Assembly: GCF_010501095.1 (NCBI RefSeq)
Contig: NZ_QVMP01000015.1
Coordinates: 1 to 64,000, forward strand
DNA from: Dysgonomonas sp. 520
GTDB lineage: Bacteria > Bacteroidota > Bacteroidia > Bacteroidales > Dysgonomonadaceae
Length of the DNA stretch: 64,000 nt
Direction of reading: 5' to 3'
Shown here in pieces: positions 1 to 9,430 of this stretch (positions within the stretch are counted from its first letter, which is position 1; every line of letters starts with the position of its first letter). The notes under the pieces were generated by a model. That model had not been told where the DNA came from and searched no databases. It was given only the letters and a program-made list of their open reading frames with translations. Made by a program: the position numbers and the translations under genes.

Positions 1-1
1 T

Positions 2-508
2 GCCAGCGGCAATGGCAAATGGTCTGCGCCGGGATTTAGCTTGTTTACGAGGATTCCCTCCGGAAGGCTACCTTTCTCTTTAAGAAGAGGTGTGGTTAGT
101 GTATTACGAGATTCTAATGGTGATCCATATAAATTTGTATTGCCTGACAGAAATAGTACATATTTGATTTCTATTGGCGCTCAAGCTGTATTTTCAAACT
201 TGAACGCTAATTCAACTATAACTTATGTGATAGTTCAACTACTTCCCCGTGATGATGTCAATTTGTGGAGTGGTTCTCCTCGGTTTAATGGCTCTTTTGA
301 ACTTGTTGGAAATAAGTGCCGTTATAATTCTTTTGTAGATTATAGATTCTATATAAACTATAATATAACTACAACAGTAGAGACCGGAGAGGAAGTATAT
401 GTTGCAATTGTTGTCGAAGGACAAAATTTGCCAGATACTATAGATGGAACCTTTTATATTGGAGAAGGAAATCATAGGACAAGCGGCTCCTATGTCCGCA
501 TCAATTAA
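2..508 (+). CDS. C-terminal part of an unrecognised protein, cut by the window edge
   Basis: The reading frame is open from base 2, so the true start lies outside the window; the first in-frame TTG (41) is unlikely to be the start because coding-like sequence (ASGNGKWSAPGF) precedes it. About 168 residues are visible, rich in Thr, Asn, Val and Tyr with alternating hydrophobic residues, as in an all-beta domain. The segments TYLISIGAQAVF and EEVYVAIVVEG are reminiscent of jelly-roll modules at the ends of surface or phage structural proteins, but that is only an impression. I see no catalytic motif. A terminator-like hairpin follows 25 bases after the stop. Function unknown. Confidence 0.6.
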   Translation, partial: ASGNGKWSAPGFSLFTRIPSGRLPFSLRRGVVSVLRDSNGDPYKFVLPDRNSTYLISIGAQAVFSNLNANSTITYVIVQLLPRDDVNLWSGSPRFNGSFELVGNKCRYNSFVDYRFYINYNITTTVETGEEVYVAIVVEGQNLPDTIDGTFYIGEGNHRTSGSYVRIN

Positions 509-532
509 GAATAAATTTAGCACAACGAAGAA

Positions 533-569
533 GGGAACGCCTATACGCAGAAAGGTGTTTCCTTTTTTT
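533..569 (+). terminator. Rho-independent terminator after the left-edge gene
   Basis: Arms 533-542 and 553-562 form ten pairs, two of them G-U, followed directly by seven Ts (563-569). It ends transcription of the plus-strand gene before the convergent acetyltransferase gene. Confidence 0.7.
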
Positions 570-587
570 GATATGTATTATGTGAAA

Positions 588-1172
588 TTAAAGATGTCTG
601 ATAACCTTGCACGGATTGCCCACCGCCAGACAATTGGCAGGAATAGATTTTGTAACAACACTTCCTGCTCCGATGGTTGTGTTATCGCCAATGGTTACAC
701 CGGGCAAAATGATAGAGCCTCCTCCTATCCAAACATTACTGCCTATTGTAACGGGAGCAGAAGACGTATTCCAAAAAGCAAAAGCTTCTTTTTTATTGTT
801 CTTGGAAAGTCTTTCATCCGGATTGATAGGGTGACCCACTGCGTAAATCTGAACATTAGGACCTATGCCCGTATTATCGCCAATTGTGATTGTATTGCAA
901 TCGAGAAAAACACAATTCATATTGATTTCGCAATTGTTGCCGATGTGGATATTTTCGCCATAATCAACAAAAAAAGGCGCTGAAATCCAAATGTTTTCAC
1001 CTTTACTGCCAAGCAGTAACTGAAGAGTATTCTCAATAAAATCACTGTTTGTAGAATCAGCTTGATTAAATTGCCGCATTAGTTTTTTTGCCAGATGCCA
1101 ACGAGTGATTAGTTCTTTGTCCGAAGCATCGTAATTCTCACCGGCGAGCATTTTTTCTTTTTCTGATTTCAT
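588..1172 (-). CDS. maa: Maltose/galactoside O-acetyltransferase family (hexapeptide repeat)
   Basis: A 194-residue left-handed beta-helix acetyltransferase that transfers acetyl from acetyl-CoA to a sugar hydroxyl. The N-terminal helical segment (KEKMLAGENYDASDKEL, residues about 5-21) is the Maa/LacA/NodL cap domain. Hexapeptide repeats run from about residue 70 to 180, with the active-site region IYAVGHPINPDER near residue 110 carrying the expected His. The C-terminus (NPCKVIRHL) is standard for the family and the length fits. It is probably monocistronic and cytoplasmic. The precise acceptor cannot be read from sequence. Confidence 0.9.
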   Translation of the reverse strand: MKSEKEKMLAGENYDASDKELITRWHLAKKLMRQFNQADSTNSDFIENTLQLLLGSKGENIWISAPFFVDYGENIHIGNNCEINMNCVFLDCNTITIGDNTGIGPNVQIYAVGHPINPDERLSKNNKKEAFAFWNTSSAPVTIGSNVWIGGGSIILPGVTIGDNTTIGAGSVVTKSIPANCLAVGNPCKVIRHL

Positions 1173-1189
1173 GTTTTTATTATTTATTT

Positions 1190-1268
1190 ACTGATTCGAA
1201 TCAGTAGTTGAAAAATGTTGGTGATTATTGTACACTTTCGGGTGGAGTAAAAACCCACCCCTACAAAA
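1190..1268. repeat. Short copy of an intergenic GC-rich repeat (family E)
   Basis: It contains GAATCAGTAGTTGA and CGGGTGGAGTA...CCCACCCCTACAAA, the two end modules also found at 7668-7793 and 40136-40262, but lacks the long GC-rich middle. It lies 18 bases upstream of the acetyltransferase start, so it may form part of that gene's leader region. Confidence 0.6.
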
Positions 1269-1396
1269 TATAATTAACGTTGAATAATAGCCAACATATT
1301 TGTTATAAGAAATAAATACTGATTGGTATTACTAATTATTTAACGTAATAATTAATGATCTATTATGTTTGATTTTATTGATTAGCAATAAAACCT

Positions 1397-1404
1397 TACC
1401 TTTG
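1397..1404 (+). promoter_or_regulatory. Candidate -7 box for the S9 peptidase gene
   Basis: TACCTTTG matches the Bacteroidota TAnnTTTG -7 consensus and lies 24 bases before the chosen ATG. A TTTG at 1368-1371 could serve as the -33 element, but the 25-base gap is longer than usual. Confidence 0.4.
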
Positions 1405-1428
1405 AATTTGGTAAAAAAAGAAAGAAAT

Positions 1429-3522
1429 ATGAAATATAAATCAATTATGGCTATGTTTTTGGGAGCCTCCATTTTTGCATGCAATAGTTCGGATAAAAAA
1501 GAAAATGAAGATGACGCATCTCTCATCGGTAAAGCATCGGTAACAGTTTCGGGTGGAATTATGACGCCTGAAGTCCTTTATAGCTTTGGTCGTATGGGCG
1601 ACGTGCAAGTTTCGCCCGACAGGTCGAAAGTTCTTTATGGCGTAAGCTATGTCAGTATTGATCAGAATAAAACGAATCGGGAATTATTCGTTATGAATAT
1701 TGATGGCTCTGATAATAAACAAATTACACAGACGAAGAAAAGCGAAGCCAATGCCATTTGGGTGAAAGGCAGTTCAAAAATTGCTTTCCTAAGTAGCGAA
1801 AGTGGCTCGTCTCAAATATGGGAAATGAATCCGGATGGAACAGACCGGGTGCAGATTAGCGAAATAGAAGGAGATGTCAGTGGTTTTTCATATTCTCCTG
1901 ATGGTAAGAAGGTTTTGTTCTATAAAAATATAAAATTTGGCGAACGAACATCTGATATTTATCCTGACTTGCCACAAGCATCGGGAAGAATAATTGACGA
2001 TCTGATGTATAAACACTGGTCGGAATGGGTGGAAGAAATACCACATTCTTTTGTTGCAGATTTTGATGGTTCTAAGCTATCCAATATTGTTGATATTCTG
2101 GGCGATGAGCCGTACGAGTGTCCGATGTTGCCATTCGGCGGAATGGAACAATTGGCTTGGAGCCCCGACAGCAAAACGATTGCTTATACTTGCCGAAAGA
2201 AAAAAGGGTTGGAATATTCCCTTTCCACCAATTCGGATATTTACCTGTATAATGTCGATTCGAAAGAAACAAAGAATATCACTGAGGGAATGATGGGGTA
2301 TGATACAAATCCGATATTCTCAGCTGACGGAAAATTGATAGCTTGGCAAAGCATGGAGCGTGATGGATACGAGTCGGACAAAAATCGTTTGTTTGTGATG
2401 GATTTGGCTTCCGGCGAGAAAATATATGTAACCGAAAACTTTGATTATAATACAGATTTTGCCGCATGGAATGATGATAACAAGAGTCTGTTTATTGTTA
2501 GTTGTGTGGAAGCGAAAACTCAACTTTGGAATGTGGATATAGCGACAAAAGAAGTGAAGGCAATCACTCAGGGTGTTCACGATTATGAATCGTTCGGATA
2601 TGCCGGCGATAAGTTGATTGCTTTGCGACACTCGATGTCGCAGCCAAATGAAATATATTCAGTAAACGTTTCGACAGGCGATGCAACGCAATTGACATTT
2701 GAGAATAAAGAAATTCTGGATCAAGTAAAAATGGGCAAGGTTGAAGAACGATGGATAGCAACGACCGACAATAAGAAAATGCTGACTTGGGTTGTTTATC
2801 CGCCTAATTTTGACCCGAATAAAAAATATCCGACGATCTTATATTGTCAAGGAGGACCTCAAAGTACCGTAAGTCAGTTTTGGTCGTACAGATGGAATCT
2901 GCAAATGATGGCCGCAAATGGTTACATCATTGTAGCGCCTAATCGCCGTGGGCTTCCCGGATTCGGGCAAGAGTGGCTGGAACAGATCAGTGGAGATTAT
3001 GGAGGTCAGAATATGAAAGATTATCTATCAGCTATCGACGAATTGGCGAAAGAACCTTATGTGGATGAAACAAAACTTGGCTGCACGGGGGCAAGTTATG
3101 GCGGATTCTCTGTTTATTGGCTGGCAGGAAATCACAACAAGCGATTCAAGGCATTCTTGTCTCATGCAGGTATATTTAATCTTGAGGCTCAATATCTGGA
3201 AACTGAGGAAATGTGGTTTGCTAATTGGGATTTAGGCGGTTCTTACTGGGACAGGAATAATTCGATAGCACAACGTACGTATACAAATTCACCTCACCGA
3301 TTTGTGGATAAATGGGATACGCCCATCATGATAACTCATGGCGAACTGGATTATCGCATCCTTGCTTCTCAAGGAATGATGGCTTTCAATGCTGCAAAGC
3401 TAAGGGGTATTCCTGCCCGTATGTTGATTTACCCAAACGAAAACCATTGGATATCTCAACCTCAGAACGGAGTACTTTTCCAGAGGGAATTTTTCCGTTG
3501 GTTTGATGAATATTTGAAATAA
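1429..3522 (+). CDS. S9 family dipeptidyl-peptidase, DPP5-like lipoprotein
   Basis: A 698-residue serine peptidase of the prolyl oligopeptidase family that releases dipeptides from oligopeptides in the periplasm. The ATG at 1429 is chosen over 1369 because it gives a clean lipoprotein signal (MKYKSIMAMFLGASIFAC, lipobox Cys18). Residues about 45-430 form a TolB-like beta-propeller with repeated WSPDSK-type blades; the segments SDIYPDLPQ and MYKHWSEWVEE match my recollection of Porphyromonas gingivalis DPP5. The catalytic triad is visible: Ser556 in GASYGG, Asp641 in GELDYR and His673 in NENHW. Likely role: peptide nutrition. Being lipid-anchored is notable because, as I recall, P. gingivalis DPP5 is a soluble periplasmic enzyme. 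Confidence 0.93.
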   Translation: MKYKSIMAMFLGASIFACNSSDKKENEDDASLIGKASVTVSGGIMTPEVLYSFGRMGDVQVSPDRSKVLYGVSYVSIDQNKTNRELFVMNIDGSDNKQITQTKKSEANAIWVKGSSKIAFLSSESGSSQIWEMNPDGTDRVQISEIEGDVSGFSYSPDGKKVLFYKNIKFGERTSDIYPDLPQASGRIIDDLMYKHWSEWVEEIPHSFVADFDGSKLSNIVDILGDEPYECPMLPFGGMEQLAWSPDSKTIAYTCRKKKGLEYSLSTNSDIYLYNVDSKETKNITEGMMGYDTNPIFSADGKLIAWQSMERDGYESDKNRLFVMDLASGEKIYVTENFDYNTDFAAWNDDNKSLFIVSCVEAKTQLWNVDIATKEVKAITQGVHDYESFGYAGDKLIALRHSMSQPNEIYSVNVSTGDATQLTFENKEILDQVKMGKVEERWIATTDNKKMLTWVVYPPNFDPNKKYPTILYCQGGPQSTVSQFWSYRWNLQMMAANGYIIVAPNRRGLPGFGQEWLEQISGDYGGQNMKDYLSAIDELAKEPYVDETKLGCTGASYGGFSVYWLAGNHNKRFKAFLSHAGIFNLEAQYLETEEMWFANWDLGGSYWDRNNSIAQRTYTNSPHRFVDKWDTPIMITHGELDYRILASQGMMAFNAAKLRGIPARMLIYPNENHWISQPQNGVLFQREFFRWFDEYLK

Positions 3523-3532
3523 AAAGAAAATA

Positions 3533-3661
3533 TACACGTAGTGTATTTAGGATTTTGGTGTTAACTTGTTTATTATGAGGTTTATATCAATTTTGTCATT
3601 TTGAACGAAGTGAAAAATCTGTGTATTTTCAATTAAGATCCTTCACTCTGTTCAGGATGAC
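3533..3661. repeat. Decayed MITE (family A): left end and core
   Basis: The left end CACGTAGTGTATTTA (3535) and the palindromic core (GTCATTTTGAACGAAGTGAA ... AGATCCTTC...CAGGATGAC) match the complete copies at 44032-44219 and 61113-61301. The right terminal repeat is not recognisable; sequence runs into the end of the nuclease gene. It probably also acts as a hairpin between the convergent S9 peptidase and nuclease genes. Confidence 0.65.
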
Positions 3662-3697
3662 AAAAAGACCTCGAATTTTACTTTTGATACACCTCCT

Positions 3698-6592
3698 TTA
3701 TTTTTTACAGATATTCGTAAAAGAACACCACTCACACGCTTTACCCGTGGGTGTTTGTGTGAAAGGAACTGCAGGATCGAATATTTCTTCCAGACAGGCA
3801 TCAAACTGGGTTTTAAATTCTTCCCTGTATACTGAAAAATCGGTCATACGTATAGATCCCGTTCTTCCCGGTTTATGTATCACATCTGCGTCAAAGCCCG
3901 TATCGAACAAGTTGCGAAGAAAATAAATTCCCGGTTCTATTATCCGTTCCGGAAATTCGTTCTGATATAAATGAGCATACATGAGAACCTGCATCACGGC
4001 TTTAGGCCTGTCTTTTTCAGCTTTGTCGAAAACCTGATTCATGTTCGAAAACCGAAGCTCGCCTTTTCCTGTTTTGTAGTCGATGATGCGGGTATGTCCT
4101 TTCACTTCGTCTATGCGGTCGAGAAAACCTTTCAGGGCAACCATTTTGCCCGAGGGTAGGGGATATTCCGTCTCGATCCGTCTTTCCGATTCGATGTAGA
4201 TGAAAGGCGTCAGCTTTATATCCGTTTTCAATACTTGCCTTACATAACGCCTCATAACTTCTCCTGTCAGATAGTTTTGTCCTGTCAGACGGCGTATGTC
4301 ATCAGGATTTTTGAAATAATTTTTAGCAAAAGATCGTTCAATGGTATGGGTGAGGAGTTTGTCGTCTTTCGAAATATTTTTTAATAAATCGGCTGTAACC
4401 AGCTTGCCTTTCAATGGTTCGTACAGCCACTCCATAACTTCGTGAAAAATGCTGCCGAAAGTGCTTGCCTCAATGGTTTCCGTAACTTCTTCGTCTTCTT
4501 TCAATTGCTCGACCACCGAAAAATAAAATTGGAGGGGACAATCGAGATACATGTTTATGGAGCTGGCAGACAGGCTTCTGTCTCCGCCATGAAGAAAAGA
4601 GTTAAGTTTTTCTTGTACCTCTTCGGTCTTTTTCATCGAGATTGATAAACTGGCATTTGCCGAAACCTCATAAACCGCCAGACGCTCTCGTATATCGAAC
4701 CGGTCGGAGTAAAGATGTTTCAATTGGTAGAAATAACGGCTTATCTCACCTGTTTGCAAACCTTCTGTGCGTGTGTCGTATAGCAGGTAGATGCGTCTCG
4801 CACGGCTTATCATCCTGTAAAAGTGATAGGCATAAACGCTGTCTTGATGTTCGTAAGTAGGTAATCCGAAACCATGACGGAGATTGTAGGGAATGAACGA
4901 GTTTGTGGCTTTTTTCAGGGGAAATATGCCCTCGTTCATCGACAGGATTATCAAATTTTCAAAATCTAATGCACGGGTTTCCAAAACCCCCATTACCTGT
5001 AAGCCGGAAAGGGGTTCACCCGAAAAAGGAACGCTAATGCCTGCAATGAGTTTCCTCAGTAGGCGGAAATAAGTGTCGACAGACATTTCCGTCACGGAAA
5101 CTTTTTTGAGCGATTCGTCCATCTTGTTTATTGTCTTGTAATATTCGATAATAAACTCACTCTCAATGTCAAGCTGCGAAGCATCGGTGTCTTCGGCTGC
5201 TTCTTTTCTTTTCGAGTAGGTGAATTTATTTATCTGCGACAATATTTTTTGTAAGTATCCCGACACATCCTTACAATCGTCAATAGGCGTGAAAATGAGT
5301 TCCAGTAAGGGGTGAATCGCAAACAGTTTGGTCGGCACAACATGTTTGTTGTATTTTATTATTTCTTGTTTCAAATGCTGAACTTCCGAAGGAAGGAAAG
5401 CCATCAGGTATCTATGGTTCAGTATTGGTAATACGAAGCGGAAATAGAAACCGATGCCTTCATCGGAAAAACGTATATTCTTTTGCAAGTCGAATATTTG
5501 TTCCATCAATCCTGCCACAGAAGAGTGATGCAGGTTGTAACCCATTGTCACATTAATCTTTTCAATGCTTTTAGGAATTGAATAGAGAGTGGGCAAAAGG
5601 AGGTTTTCGTCGGGCAATACAACCGCAGTATTCAGGGCATTATCGGCAGATTGTATGTGATTTTCGTCAACAAGCGTTTGCAGAATGGTGTGCACATACT
5701 TTGCCTGTCCCACCGAAGACGGAATTCCGACAACTTCAATAGTCGGGTTTTCCATAAATAATTTTTCCGCATCAAGCTGATATTGAGACGGAAACTGCAC
5801 CCTGTTTTTGTCGATAAAGAAAGAAGACTTATTGTATGCGTCTTTCACCATCGGCGATGAATAGTCCCAATAAAAATCGGCTATTCCTGTGTTTTTCAAA
5901 TATTTCAGTAATTCTTCTTCCGACTTGCTATGCGCATTAAGACCAACGAAAATAATTTTCTCGAAAGGCAAGTCCATCACTTCCTTATCTTTGGCACGTT
6001 GGGCAACATCCCTGAAAATCATGCCTTCGTATGCAAGTCCTTTTTCTATCAGGTCGTTTCTTAAAGATGTGTACAACTGAAACAATATTTGCCACATCTC
6101 CATGAAATCTTTTTTCTTTTCACTATCTCCAATGGGCAGAAAGCTAGACCAGAAACGGCGTATAGCCATGATTTGATCTTCTGTCAAGAAGCTGAATCCG
6201 GCGTCAATTTCTTTCAGGTCGTATACATTCCTGAACAATTGCTGTGCATCGACCATGTATTTGTCCACATCGTCAAAATCGTTCAAGAGCATTTCGCCCC
6301 AAAACACAAACTCGTCAAAACTCTCGGACGAAGAACTTATCTTCTTATAATTGTCGTAAAGAGTAAACAACAACTCAATCCTGTCGGTGATACGGTATTC
6401 CGTAAGCATTGCAAACAGATCGGCAACGGTCAGAATTTGTGGCGAAAATATCGGCTGTTTGGACAGTTGCGATAAATATTTCTGAAAAAATAGTCCGGTT
6501 CTTCTGTTGGGAAAGACAAAAGTAAATTTACTGATATCTTTGCCATGATGTTTGTAATATGTTTTAGCTACATTAAATAGAAAAGGGGTCAT
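3698..6592 (-). CDS. PD-(D/E)XK nuclease family protein, AddB/RecB-nuclease-like
   Basis: A 964-residue protein (ATG at 6592; an upstream in-frame start at 6619 would overlap the preceding gene more). The N-terminus (FVFPNRRTGLFFQKYL) resembles the degenerate helicase region of AddB. The C-terminal 260 residues hold the nuclease domain: LKGFLDRIDEV, then RIIDYKTGKG, the D...DxK core. A cysteine in MYLDCPLQFYF and the closing C-x2-C-x5-C cluster (CEWCSFTNIC) form the four-Cys iron-sulfur clamp of AddB-type nucleases. Expected role: processing of double-strand ends for recombination, with a UvrD/AddA-like helicase. No helicase partner is in this window; the gene follows the phospholipase gene with a slight gap. 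Confidence 0.85.
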   Translation of the reverse strand: MTPFLFNVAKTYYKHHGKDISKFTFVFPNRRTGLFFQKYLSQLSKQPIFSPQILTVADLFAMLTEYRITDRIELLFTLYDNYKKISSSSESFDEFVFWGEMLLNDFDDVDKYMVDAQQLFRNVYDLKEIDAGFSFLTEDQIMAIRRFWSSFLPIGDSEKKKDFMEMWQILFQLYTSLRNDLIEKGLAYEGMIFRDVAQRAKDKEVMDLPFEKIIFVGLNAHSKSEEELLKYLKNTGIADFYWDYSSPMVKDAYNKSSFFIDKNRVQFPSQYQLDAEKLFMENPTIEVVGIPSSVGQAKYVHTILQTLVDENHIQSADNALNTAVVLPDENLLLPTLYSIPKSIEKINVTMGYNLHHSSVAGLMEQIFDLQKNIRFSDEGIGFYFRFVLPILNHRYLMAFLPSEVQHLKQEIIKYNKHVVPTKLFAIHPLLELIFTPIDDCKDVSGYLQKILSQINKFTYSKRKEAAEDTDASQLDIESEFIIEYYKTINKMDESLKKVSVTEMSVDTYFRLLRKLIAGISVPFSGEPLSGLQVMGVLETRALDFENLIILSMNEGIFPLKKATNSFIPYNLRHGFGLPTYEHQDSVYAYHFYRMISRARRIYLLYDTRTEGLQTGEISRYFYQLKHLYSDRFDIRERLAVYEVSANASLSISMKKTEEVQEKLNSFLHGGDRSLSASSINMYLDCPLQFYFSVVEQLKEDEEVTETIEASTFGSIFHEVMEWLYEPLKGKLVTADLLKNISKDDKLLTHTIERSFAKNYFKNPDDIRRLTGQNYLTGEVMRRYVRQVLKTDIKLTPFIYIESERRIETEYPLPSGKMVALKGFLDRIDEVKGHTRIIDYKTGKGELRFSNMNQVFDKAEKDRPKAVMQVLMYAHLYQNEFPERIIEPGIYFLRNLFDTGFDADVIHKPGRTGSIRMTDFSVYREEFKTQFDACLEEIFDPAVPFTQTPTGKACEWCSFTNICKK

Positions 6593-6608
6593 CCAAATAG
6601 TTTTTAGG

Positions 6609-7544
6609 CTAATATACAAATAAAAAGTTAGGTTTGATAACTATTCCTGCACGTATGCGGTGATGATATTTGTTATAATCTATCAGGCTTTCACCATAAC
6701 CATTGAAATATTCGACAAACAAATACTGGTTCGTATTCGTCGAGAAACGGTACGACAGGTTCATCGTAATGTTTGCGCTCAGATCGGACGTGCTGCGTTT
6801 TGTGAGCAGAAGTCCGACATTAAATCTGCGTCCTTTGCTGTAATCAATGCCCAGATGCCCCCAGCCTTTATATTTAACGATGTCTTTATTGTTACCTCCA
6901 TCCACAAGTGGAATCCACGCCTTAGCCTGAACGGTCCAGTGCCTGTTTATTTTCAGCAGTCCCATGAAGCTAATCTTGTTCCAACTTCGAGAATAATCTT
7001 CATCTTTACCGTTCGATTCGTGCTCTAACTGGAAAGATAGTACTCCTAAAAACCTATTCTTGTAAGCCAATGCACGCCCAAGTCCGATTGTTGGGTTGAA
7101 ATTGAGGTCACGGAAAGGAAACGATTCCCTGAAAATATCCCAATAAGCAAGTTGGGTAAAGGTTAGGAACAAATAGCTGTTGAAAGGCAATACGCTGTTT
7201 GTAAGGCGTTGAGATACACTGATTTGTATTTTTGCGTCGGAGTTGAATTTACTCACACGCCCCGACATTGTGGTTCCGGCTATGATGTAATTATTTTTGT
7301 ATATTCCAAATGATGGACTATTATCAAATTCTTTCAGTATGTTTCTGGCATTGAGTGTCGAATCGGGACGGAAAACATCACCCAAAACTTTTTCGGCTTT
7401 CAGTTTTATCAGCTCCGACCTATTCAGGCTATCTTTAGGATGCTCCTTGTGTGTTATCGAATCATTGGACAGGTGTTCCTGTCCATACGTATGTATAGAT
7501 GAAAATAGAAATATCAGAGTAAATAAAAAACAAGTCTTCATCAT
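6609..7544 (-). CDS. pldA: Outer-membrane phospholipase A (OMPLA/PldA family)
   Basis: 311 residues with an N-terminal signal peptide (MMKTCFLFTLIFLFSSIHTYG) and a 12-strand barrel-like C-terminal part ending in aromatic FLFVY. The signature HESNGKDEDYSRSWN near residue 180 supplies the catalytic His, Ser and Asn of OMPLA. In this family the enzyme hydrolyses sn-1 and sn-2 acyl chains of phospholipids that have leaked into the outer leaflet. Two ATGs sit in tandem (7544 and 7541); either could be used. It ends 17 bases before the nuclease start, so the two may be cotranscribed although their functions are unrelated. Confidence 0.88.
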   Translation of the reverse strand: MMKTCFLFTLIFLFSSIHTYGQEHLSNDSITHKEHPKDSLNRSELIKLKAEKVLGDVFRPDSTLNARNILKEFDNSPSFGIYKNNYIIAGTTMSGRVSKFNSDAKIQISVSQRLTNSVLPFNSYLFLTFTQLAYWDIFRESFPFRDLNFNPTIGLGRALAYKNRFLGVLSFQLEHESNGKDEDYSRSWNKISFMGLLKINRHWTVQAKAWIPLVDGGNNKDIVKYKGWGHLGIDYSKGRRFNVGLLLTKRSTSDLSANITMNLSYRFSTNTNQYLFVEYFNGYGESLIDYNKYHHRIRAGIVIKPNFLFVY

Positions 7545-7667
7545 AATGGAAAATTTGGCTTGTGTCTTTTTTATGTTTTAATTGTATATTGAATAAAATT
7601 ATATATGATTTATCCTTAGCTGATTATAGTATTCATCGGTTTGAATTATTCAATAAATATATATTTA

Positions 7668-7793
7668 CGGGTGGAGTAGAACCCCACCCCTACAAACCAC
7701 CCTCACCCATTTTCCCCCTAAGGGAGGAGGGGATTTATTCCCTCTCCTTTGGAGAGGGTTGGGGAGAGGTGTATTCAACTACTGATTCTCATT
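7668..7793. repeat. GC-rich intergenic repeat (family E), full copy
   Basis: The order CGGGTGGAGTAG, CCCCACCCCTACAAACC, a CCCCCTAAGGGAGGAGGGG hairpin, CCTCTCCTTTGGAGAGG, GGTGTATTCAACTACTGATTC is the reverse complement of 40136-40262. GC content is far above the surrounding DNA. It sits between the divergent side of the phospholipase gene and the 3' end of the YkgJ-type gene. No coding potential. Confidence 0.8.
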
Positions 7794-7814
7794 ATTTTAT
7801 AAATCTATAACATA

Positions 7815-8306
7815 TTATTTGTTAATAAGTTCACACATAACCTCATAAGCAATGGGGCATGTAGAAGTATTTTTAACCGTCAGGTTGTATATCTGCACAA
7901 AGCGTTTCCTGTCGGTATGAGGATATTCCCTGCATGCCTTGGGTCGAGATTCGTATATCTGGCAATAATTGTCGGGCATCAGGAACGGGCAGGGCATCGA
8001 CTTGAATACATAATCTTTGTCTTCGTCAATCCTGAGATATTTTTCCATAACTTCCGATGGCTTTATTCTCAATGCTTTAGCCATGCGTTCAACATCTTTG
8101 TCGTATATGGCCGGCCCAAGAGAACGGCAGCAATTGGCACACAGAAGACAGTCAATTTCTTCAGAATACTTTTCGTGAAGCTCATGTACTTCGTGATCCA
8201 TCTTTTCCAGACGTTTTTTATTCTTTTTTAAAAATTGATTAAATCCGGGTTTCGCCTTTTCAGCTAAAAAACTTAAATCAGAATATTTATCCTTCTTCTC
8301 TTTCAT
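7815..8306 (-). CDS. YkgJ-type cysteine-cluster protein (UPF0153)
   Basis: 163 residues with eight cysteines arranged as expected for the Zn/Fe-chelating CxxCxxCC family: CLLCANCC near residue 55, then CPFLMPDNYC and a CREYP motif further on. The first 50 residues are a lysine-rich helix. The molecular role of this family is not established; a metal- or cluster-binding cytoplasmic function is the usual inference. Its start overlaps the end of the asparaginase gene by 20 bases, so the two are translated from one message. Confidence 0.82.
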   Translation of the reverse strand: MKEKKDKYSDLSFLAEKAKPGFNQFLKKNKKRLEKMDHEVHELHEKYSEEIDCLLCANCCRSLGPAIYDKDVERMAKALRIKPSEVMEKYLRIDEDKDYVFKSMPCPFLMPDNYCQIYESRPKACREYPHTDRKRFVQIYNLTVKNTSTCPIAYEVMCELINK

Positions 8307-9345
8307 CGTATCTAGTCATTTCTCCTACCAATGGGACACGCATCCTGACGATGATCTCTTCGCGTGAGTATCCAAATCCGATCAGGTGCATCAATTTGGT
8401 GACGGCAGCTTCTGTTGTCATGTCAAATCCGCTGATTATGCCTGCTTTAAGCAATTGTTGCCCTGTTTCGTATCGTTGCATCTCCACCGATCCCATTGCG
8501 CACTGAGTTACATTCACAATTATGACACCTCTTTTCACGGCCTTAGCCAATGCCTCCAAAAACCAATCGGAACGCATCGCATTGCCCGACCCAAATGTTT
8601 CCAGAACCACAGCTTTCAGCGATTCGATGTCTAATATCGTTTCCACTATGTTTTGTGGTATTCCGGGAAAAAGTTTCAAAACTACAATATGTTCGTCCAT
8701 TTTGTAGTGAAATCTTACTTTTTTCTCATGGTTTGGAGTCAAAAGTTTCGATCTGTCGTATCGTATTTTTATACCGGACTTGGCAAGGTTGGGATAATTG
8801 AAAGACCTGAACGCATTGAAATTGTCGGCATTCACTTTCGTAGACCTGTTTCCCCTTATCAGGTCGTTCTGAAAGAAAATGCAAACTTCCGAAACAATCG
8901 AATAGCCAAGATTGTCTTTGTCGGCGGCAATTTCCAGGGCGGTGATAAGATTTTCCTTCGCATCGGTACGCAACTTACCGATGGGTAGCTGTGCCCCGGT
9001 CAGAACAACGGGTTTATCCAGGTTTTCTATCATAAAACTGAGTGCCGATGCCGTGTAAGACATGGTGTCGGTTCCGTGCAGAATAACAAATCCGTCATAT
9101 TGCTCGTAGTTTGTTTCGATGATATTTACCAGTTTTTGCCAATGAATAGGAGTCAGGTCGGAAGAATCTATCGGCGGGTCAAACACTATCGGCTCAACCT
9201 GAAACTTAAACCGCCTGAGTTCGGGCAGATGGTCTGTAATCTGGCTGAAATTGAATGCTTCGAGGGCTCCGGTCACATTATTTTCAATCATCCCGATTGT
9301 TCCCCCGGTGTATATCAGTAATATGTTGGCATTCGAATCTATCAT
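8287..9345 (-). CDS. ansA: Type I (cytoplasmic) L-asparaginase
   Basis: 352 residues hydrolysing L-asparagine to aspartate and ammonia. Both catalytic threonine motifs are present: YTGGTIGM near residue 14 and HGTDTMSYTAS near residue 90, with the Lys of the second triad in DAKENLI. There is no signal peptide, which fits the cytoplasmic type I enzyme. It heads a two-gene transcript with the YkgJ-type gene, whose start lies inside its last codons. A TAACTTTG -7 box precedes it at 9377-9384 on the minus strand. Confidence 0.95.
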   Translation of the reverse strand: MIDSNANILLIYTGGTIGMIENNVTGALEAFNFSQITDHLPELRRFKFQVEPIVFDPPIDSSDLTPIHWQKLVNIIETNYEQYDGFVILHGTDTMSYTASALSFMIENLDKPVVLTGAQLPIGKLRTDAKENLITALEIAADKDNLGYSIVSEVCIFFQNDLIRGNRSTKVNADNFNAFRSFNYPNLAKSGIKIRYDRSKLLTPNHEKKVRFHYKMDEHIVVLKLFPGIPQNIVETILDIESLKAVVLETFGSGNAMRSDWFLEALAKAVKRGVIIVNVTQCAMGSVEMQRYETGQQLLKAGIISGFDMTTEAAVTKLMHLIGFGYSREEIIVRMRVPLVGEMTRYDEREEG

Positions 9346-9376
9346 ATCAGCCCCCTTTCCATCCTAAATTTTGAAA

Positions 9377-9384
9377 CAAAGTTA
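9377..9384 (-). promoter_or_regulatory. Candidate -7 box for ansA
   Basis: On the minus strand the sequence reads TAACTTTG, an exact TAnnTTTG match, 31 bases from the ansA start codon, implying a leader of about 25 bases. Confidence 0.5.
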
Positions 9385-9430
9385 ATGTTTTCTGCCAATA
9401 ATAAGTCCTATGAGTATTTATACTTAGAAA

